Assembly: GCA_020055645.1 (NCBI GenBank)
Contig: CM034548.1
Location: 20,150,001 to 20,214,000, forward strand
Origin: Tomocerus qinae
Lineage: Eukaryota > Arthropoda > Collembola > Entomobryomorpha > Tomoceridae
Direction: 5' to 3'
DNA: 64,000 nt
Under the pieces are notes generated by a model, which saw only the letters and a program-made list of their open reading frames with translations, was not told the DNA's origin and ran no database searches. The position numbers were made by a program, and so were the translations under genes. This document shows, piece by piece, positions 60,501-64,000 of this stretch. The first letter of the stretch is position 1, and the number at the start of each line of letters is the position of its first letter.

Positions 60501-63500
60501 AATAAAGCAGAGACAGACCACAGTGAGAAGATAACGATGCCACTAAAGGAGAGTCCCTAGCTGAGTCTAATCTGATTCGCCGTCATCAACTGGTCGATTC
60601 ACATGCTTCTACTGATTGTACAGATTATTCTCGAGGGCCAGTCTCAATGGCCAAGCCGATTCATTGTATCGATACTGATTCTGAGTGACCCGGGCGTTTG
60701 TATTGGATCCCGACTTGGCTGGACAGAAACAGAAGTCAATCCACATCCCGCTGACTTTTCTCCTCGTCTTGGCTTCTTTCTCTCCATGTCATCGAAAACA
60801 TAATCAAACTCTATACAGACAGATAGTACAGTAATGACTACACAATAGTTTGCTACAATAGTTATACCATTTACTTTCCTCACAGCACAGCACATCACAT
60901 CTTCATTTACTGCCACGATACTCCGACCAACATCCTTTCTGCGTATCTCAGCTACTATCCCTCATTTGTCCTCTCTCCCAAACTCTAAAAAGAAAACTGT
61001 CTTTTCCCTTCTACCATCTTCTTATATATAATACATATTATGTAGACATTCCCAGACTCCTACTCCAGACCACTCTCATTTTATAGGTAAGCCAATAAGT
61101 AAGTAACTATACAAACCTCTCCACAATACGTTCACTCCTTTCGACCAACTAATACATACGCAATCTTATTTGTTTCTCAAGGTATGTAGTAGCTATGTTC
61201 TTCTCTCTCATCAAATGGATCTTGTGTCATTTTATATTTCTCTACACTATTCTCAAACTACACTGTAATTCCAAATGCGACAAACTACTTCTCTAAACTA
61301 ACAAACAAAACTATCTGGATTTTTAATCTTTCTCCGCAGCTTTAACTATCACATGCCAAAATTTCACCTTTGCATATCCCTTATTTACGCCTAGACCTCT
61401 AGGTATTACCAATTCATTTCATACATTGTACATATTAATACTAGGTATATATGCATATTATTGTGTTAATGTATCTATGTATTGAGATTACAATGCATTT
61501 TTAACGTAAACTTTGAATTAAGCTTCGTAGGATTTAAGAGCTGTGGCTTATCATGGCACAATATACGTACATAGATGCTCAATATTATCAAAATTAAGGT
61601 AGAAATGTAATATGAATACGTGGCACAAGGGTGAAATCGAATAATATCTCTTCCGTATTCTTGAAATTAGTCGTATGTGACTTTCACGTGACTCTGGAGA
61701 TAACCTTCAGATTTTACTGAGTGTAGCCGTAACAAGAATTGGGAGGTGGAATTAAAATGTACATTTCAAGGTTACAATGACAATAAAATTTCAAATGTGG
61801 CTATAAATGAAATCATAAAAATTTAATTTCTTCCGTGTTAATTAACTATTCATTGGCAAATCAGAAAAAGGACAAAGGCAAGTCCAAACCATGATTGGTG
61901 GATTGTATGCAATTGATTTGGGTCATTAAGGCATTTTTTCTAGTGCTTGATTTGGCCAGCCAGCCAATATAAATAGGCAAAACGAAAAGGTGATTAAAAC
62001 AATTTATAATGATTTAACCGGAATAAGCGCCGCACAATTATAATTTTTGTGCGGGAAAAGATGGTAAATAAGAAACCGATAGAGCGGTCTAGAATGGTAG
62101 CTAGCAAGTACTACTATAAAGCATGGTGTTTAGGAGGATGGTAGTTTTGCTCAACTATCTATTTAGGTGGATTGCTTTGTGTTACTTGACTACATTCAAT
62201 TGAATAAACATAACAAAGCTTGAGATTTCTTGTGTTCTTTCTTGCCTTGTTCTTCGAACCCCATTCCTCGAGTCTGCAAGTCAATTCGTCCCGTCGTCGT
62301 GTTGATGTTTTGTTGATGTTGCCGCTTCCTCCATGTATACACACAGATACATAATAACATAGTTCGGCAGTCTTAAGCTGATATACAAACTAGTATGATG
62401 CAGGAGGTAGAGTGAGTAGTGAGCCATTCCAAATACAACTACTACTCACTAACAGTCAGATTTGAATCTTTGAGAGAGCGAATGAATCTGTTGTGTAGTT
62501 AAATAAAGTAAAGGCCTAGAAAACTACAACAGAGTTCGGAAGAACCAAATCTCGGCATGGCATACGGTCTTCGAATTCAAGCAAAAGTTGGTTGCTGTCC
62601 GTCCCTCCTGCTTGTGTTTCTCGTATATTTTTAACCAGAATCTGTGTTTGCTCGTCAAAGCTAGTAAACTGCTTGTTTATCTTTACTGCCTTGCCTCTGA
62701 GAATTATTTTCCGGGGAACCCATCTCTTGTCCTTGTAAACATGGGGAGAAATCTTCGTGTAAATAAATGCTGAGAGCTGTCTTTCAATAGGGATGCAAAT
62801 GCGGCTTCTCAACTGCCTTCTGTTTTATCAACTTCCTTCTTAACCATACCGTTCTCCGCTTTACGTCTACTCTACATCATGTTTCTTCTTATCTGATGCA
62901 CACACTCTATCTTATTTATGGCTAACACTATAGAGCTGTTATATTGTTATTTATTTAAGTAAAAATTTACTCGGCATTTAGACAAACCATATAATTACAT
63001 TGTGCTGTTCAAATTACAATAATTTTATACAACATCCTACACAATTCTGTACATCCCTTAGATATACTACAAAAGTTTACAACTTTGTCGTTTGTGCCTT
63101 TGCTATGTACAGAAATCTCATAAAATATATCAAATGCAGATACAAATGCATAAATAACAAGAACTTTTACATTGTGGTTAAACTAGAAATTTCAAATTAA
63201 AAGAGTACATAAATTATGTTTTCCCCATATATTATTGAAATGAATTCAATTGGATTAAATTATTCTCCCTGTAGAAGTATAAGCAAATATAATTAGAAAT
63301 ATTTCAGTCGGATTTTGTCAATTCATTTTAGACCCTGCAGAAAACAGCTTTATAAGTTCTTGTTTATGTTGCGCGTTATTTCCTCAATATTTTCTTTTTA
63401 ACTCTTCAAGAGTTGGCAAACAAACATTTACAAACGAAAGAAATTACAAATTCTTATTTATACATCTGTAGCACCGAAAATGTCAACCGTGTGTTTTATG

Positions 63501-64000
63501 TAAGCTTTCTTTATGCAATACACACATATGTATAACCCTGCTTGGTCGTGCATCGACGTTTGTTTAGCCCATGGGATTGTTCATTCAATGCAAAAGAGAG
63601 AATAGGAAGGAACATACTATAATAACATTCTTTATACTGCAGCTATGCTATAAATACATAAAAATTGAGTAACTTTTGGAAGCGAGACAATCGTTTATAC
63701 TGATACTCAGGAAAACATTATACCTTATGTGATAAAGGATGGCACAATGTGCAATCGCTGCAAACACTGCATTGTTTTCGTCAATAACTGTCATCAACCT
63801 ATCATACACATAAGCATAATTATTATAATATACAGTGTGTTATTGTAAATTACATTATCTAGTTTATTGTTGTTGGGAAAGCAGACTTGACATTAAAATG
63901 TATGTATGTATAACGAGCCAAGTAATTAAATGAGTAGCCGAACTTTATGTGAACGGAACATGCTGCACAATAAATAGCTTACATACTCACTATAAGTGAC

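Larger units (their letters stand above)
50575..64000. other. 13.4 kb without a recognisable gene
   Basis: No frame here resembles a known protein and no convincing exon series was found. Visible structure: a perfect hairpin at 54509-54537, a G-rich block followed by a C-rich block centred near 57.55 kb, and a similar switch near 60.6 kb. It may be intergenic, a long intron, or contain 5' UTR or non-coding exons of a gene beyond the right edge. Confidence 0.55.

Noticed and set aside
60521-60803. Two overlapping frames in a GC-richer patch near 60.6 kb
   Set aside because: No splice sites consistent with either frame and no similarity; kept only as part of the strand-switch finding.
62516-62812. 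Minus-strand frame of 98 codons
   Set aside because: Complex sequence but unrecognised, with no supporting exon; a translated search would decide.

Overview
This is a window of animal nuclear DNA, AT-rich and intron-rich, with canonical GT..AG introns (many of 60-150 bp). The gene set (dumpy, LSM12, HPDL-like, VWDE-like) points to an arthropod, probably a hexapod. I cannot name the order or species, and the dispersed repeats match nothing I can identify with confidence.

Layout. (1) 33-15092, plus strand: the 3' part of a dumpy (dpy) gene, 48 reconstructed coding exons (about 2,930 codons). It encodes tandem EGF/DPY modules, a short Cys-module linker, a ZP domain, a furin-type site, a transmembrane segment and a short tail. 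(2) 15093-20586: dumpy 3' flank, no other gene seen. (3) 20587-30291, plus: five-exon 4-hydroxyphenylpyruvate-dioxygenase-like (HPDL) gene, predicted 439 aa, with all three expected metal ligands. Its 8.2 kb second intron is filled by a family of terminal-inverted-repeat elements carrying internal minisatellites, and by three further tandem arrays. (4) 31707-33347, plus: four-exon LSM12, 183 aa, with a foldback element in intron 2. (5) 33348-39566: intergenic repeats, a polypurine tract and a duplicated segment. (6) 39567-50574, plus: 13-exon secreted VWDE-like gene, predicted 1,287 aa: signal peptide, D8C, VWD, one EGF, two C-terminal Kunitz domains. (7) 50575-64000: 13.4 kb without a convincing gene, but with strong strand-composition blocks.

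No operon logic applies. dumpy and the VWDE-like protein are both extracellular-matrix type proteins. HPDL (mitochondrial in mammals) and LSM12 (RNA/ataxin-2 associated) are unrelated intracellular genes. All four genes run on the plus strand.

The most unusual structure is the repeat family at 21.7-28.8 kb. At least seven copies of a conserved core are present, some head-to-tail with a recurring junction, one inverted. Each well-preserved copy has its own internal array built on a shared ~40 bp unit. Exon boundaries were worked out by eye from splice dinucleotides, reading phase and family conservation; nothing was run computationally.
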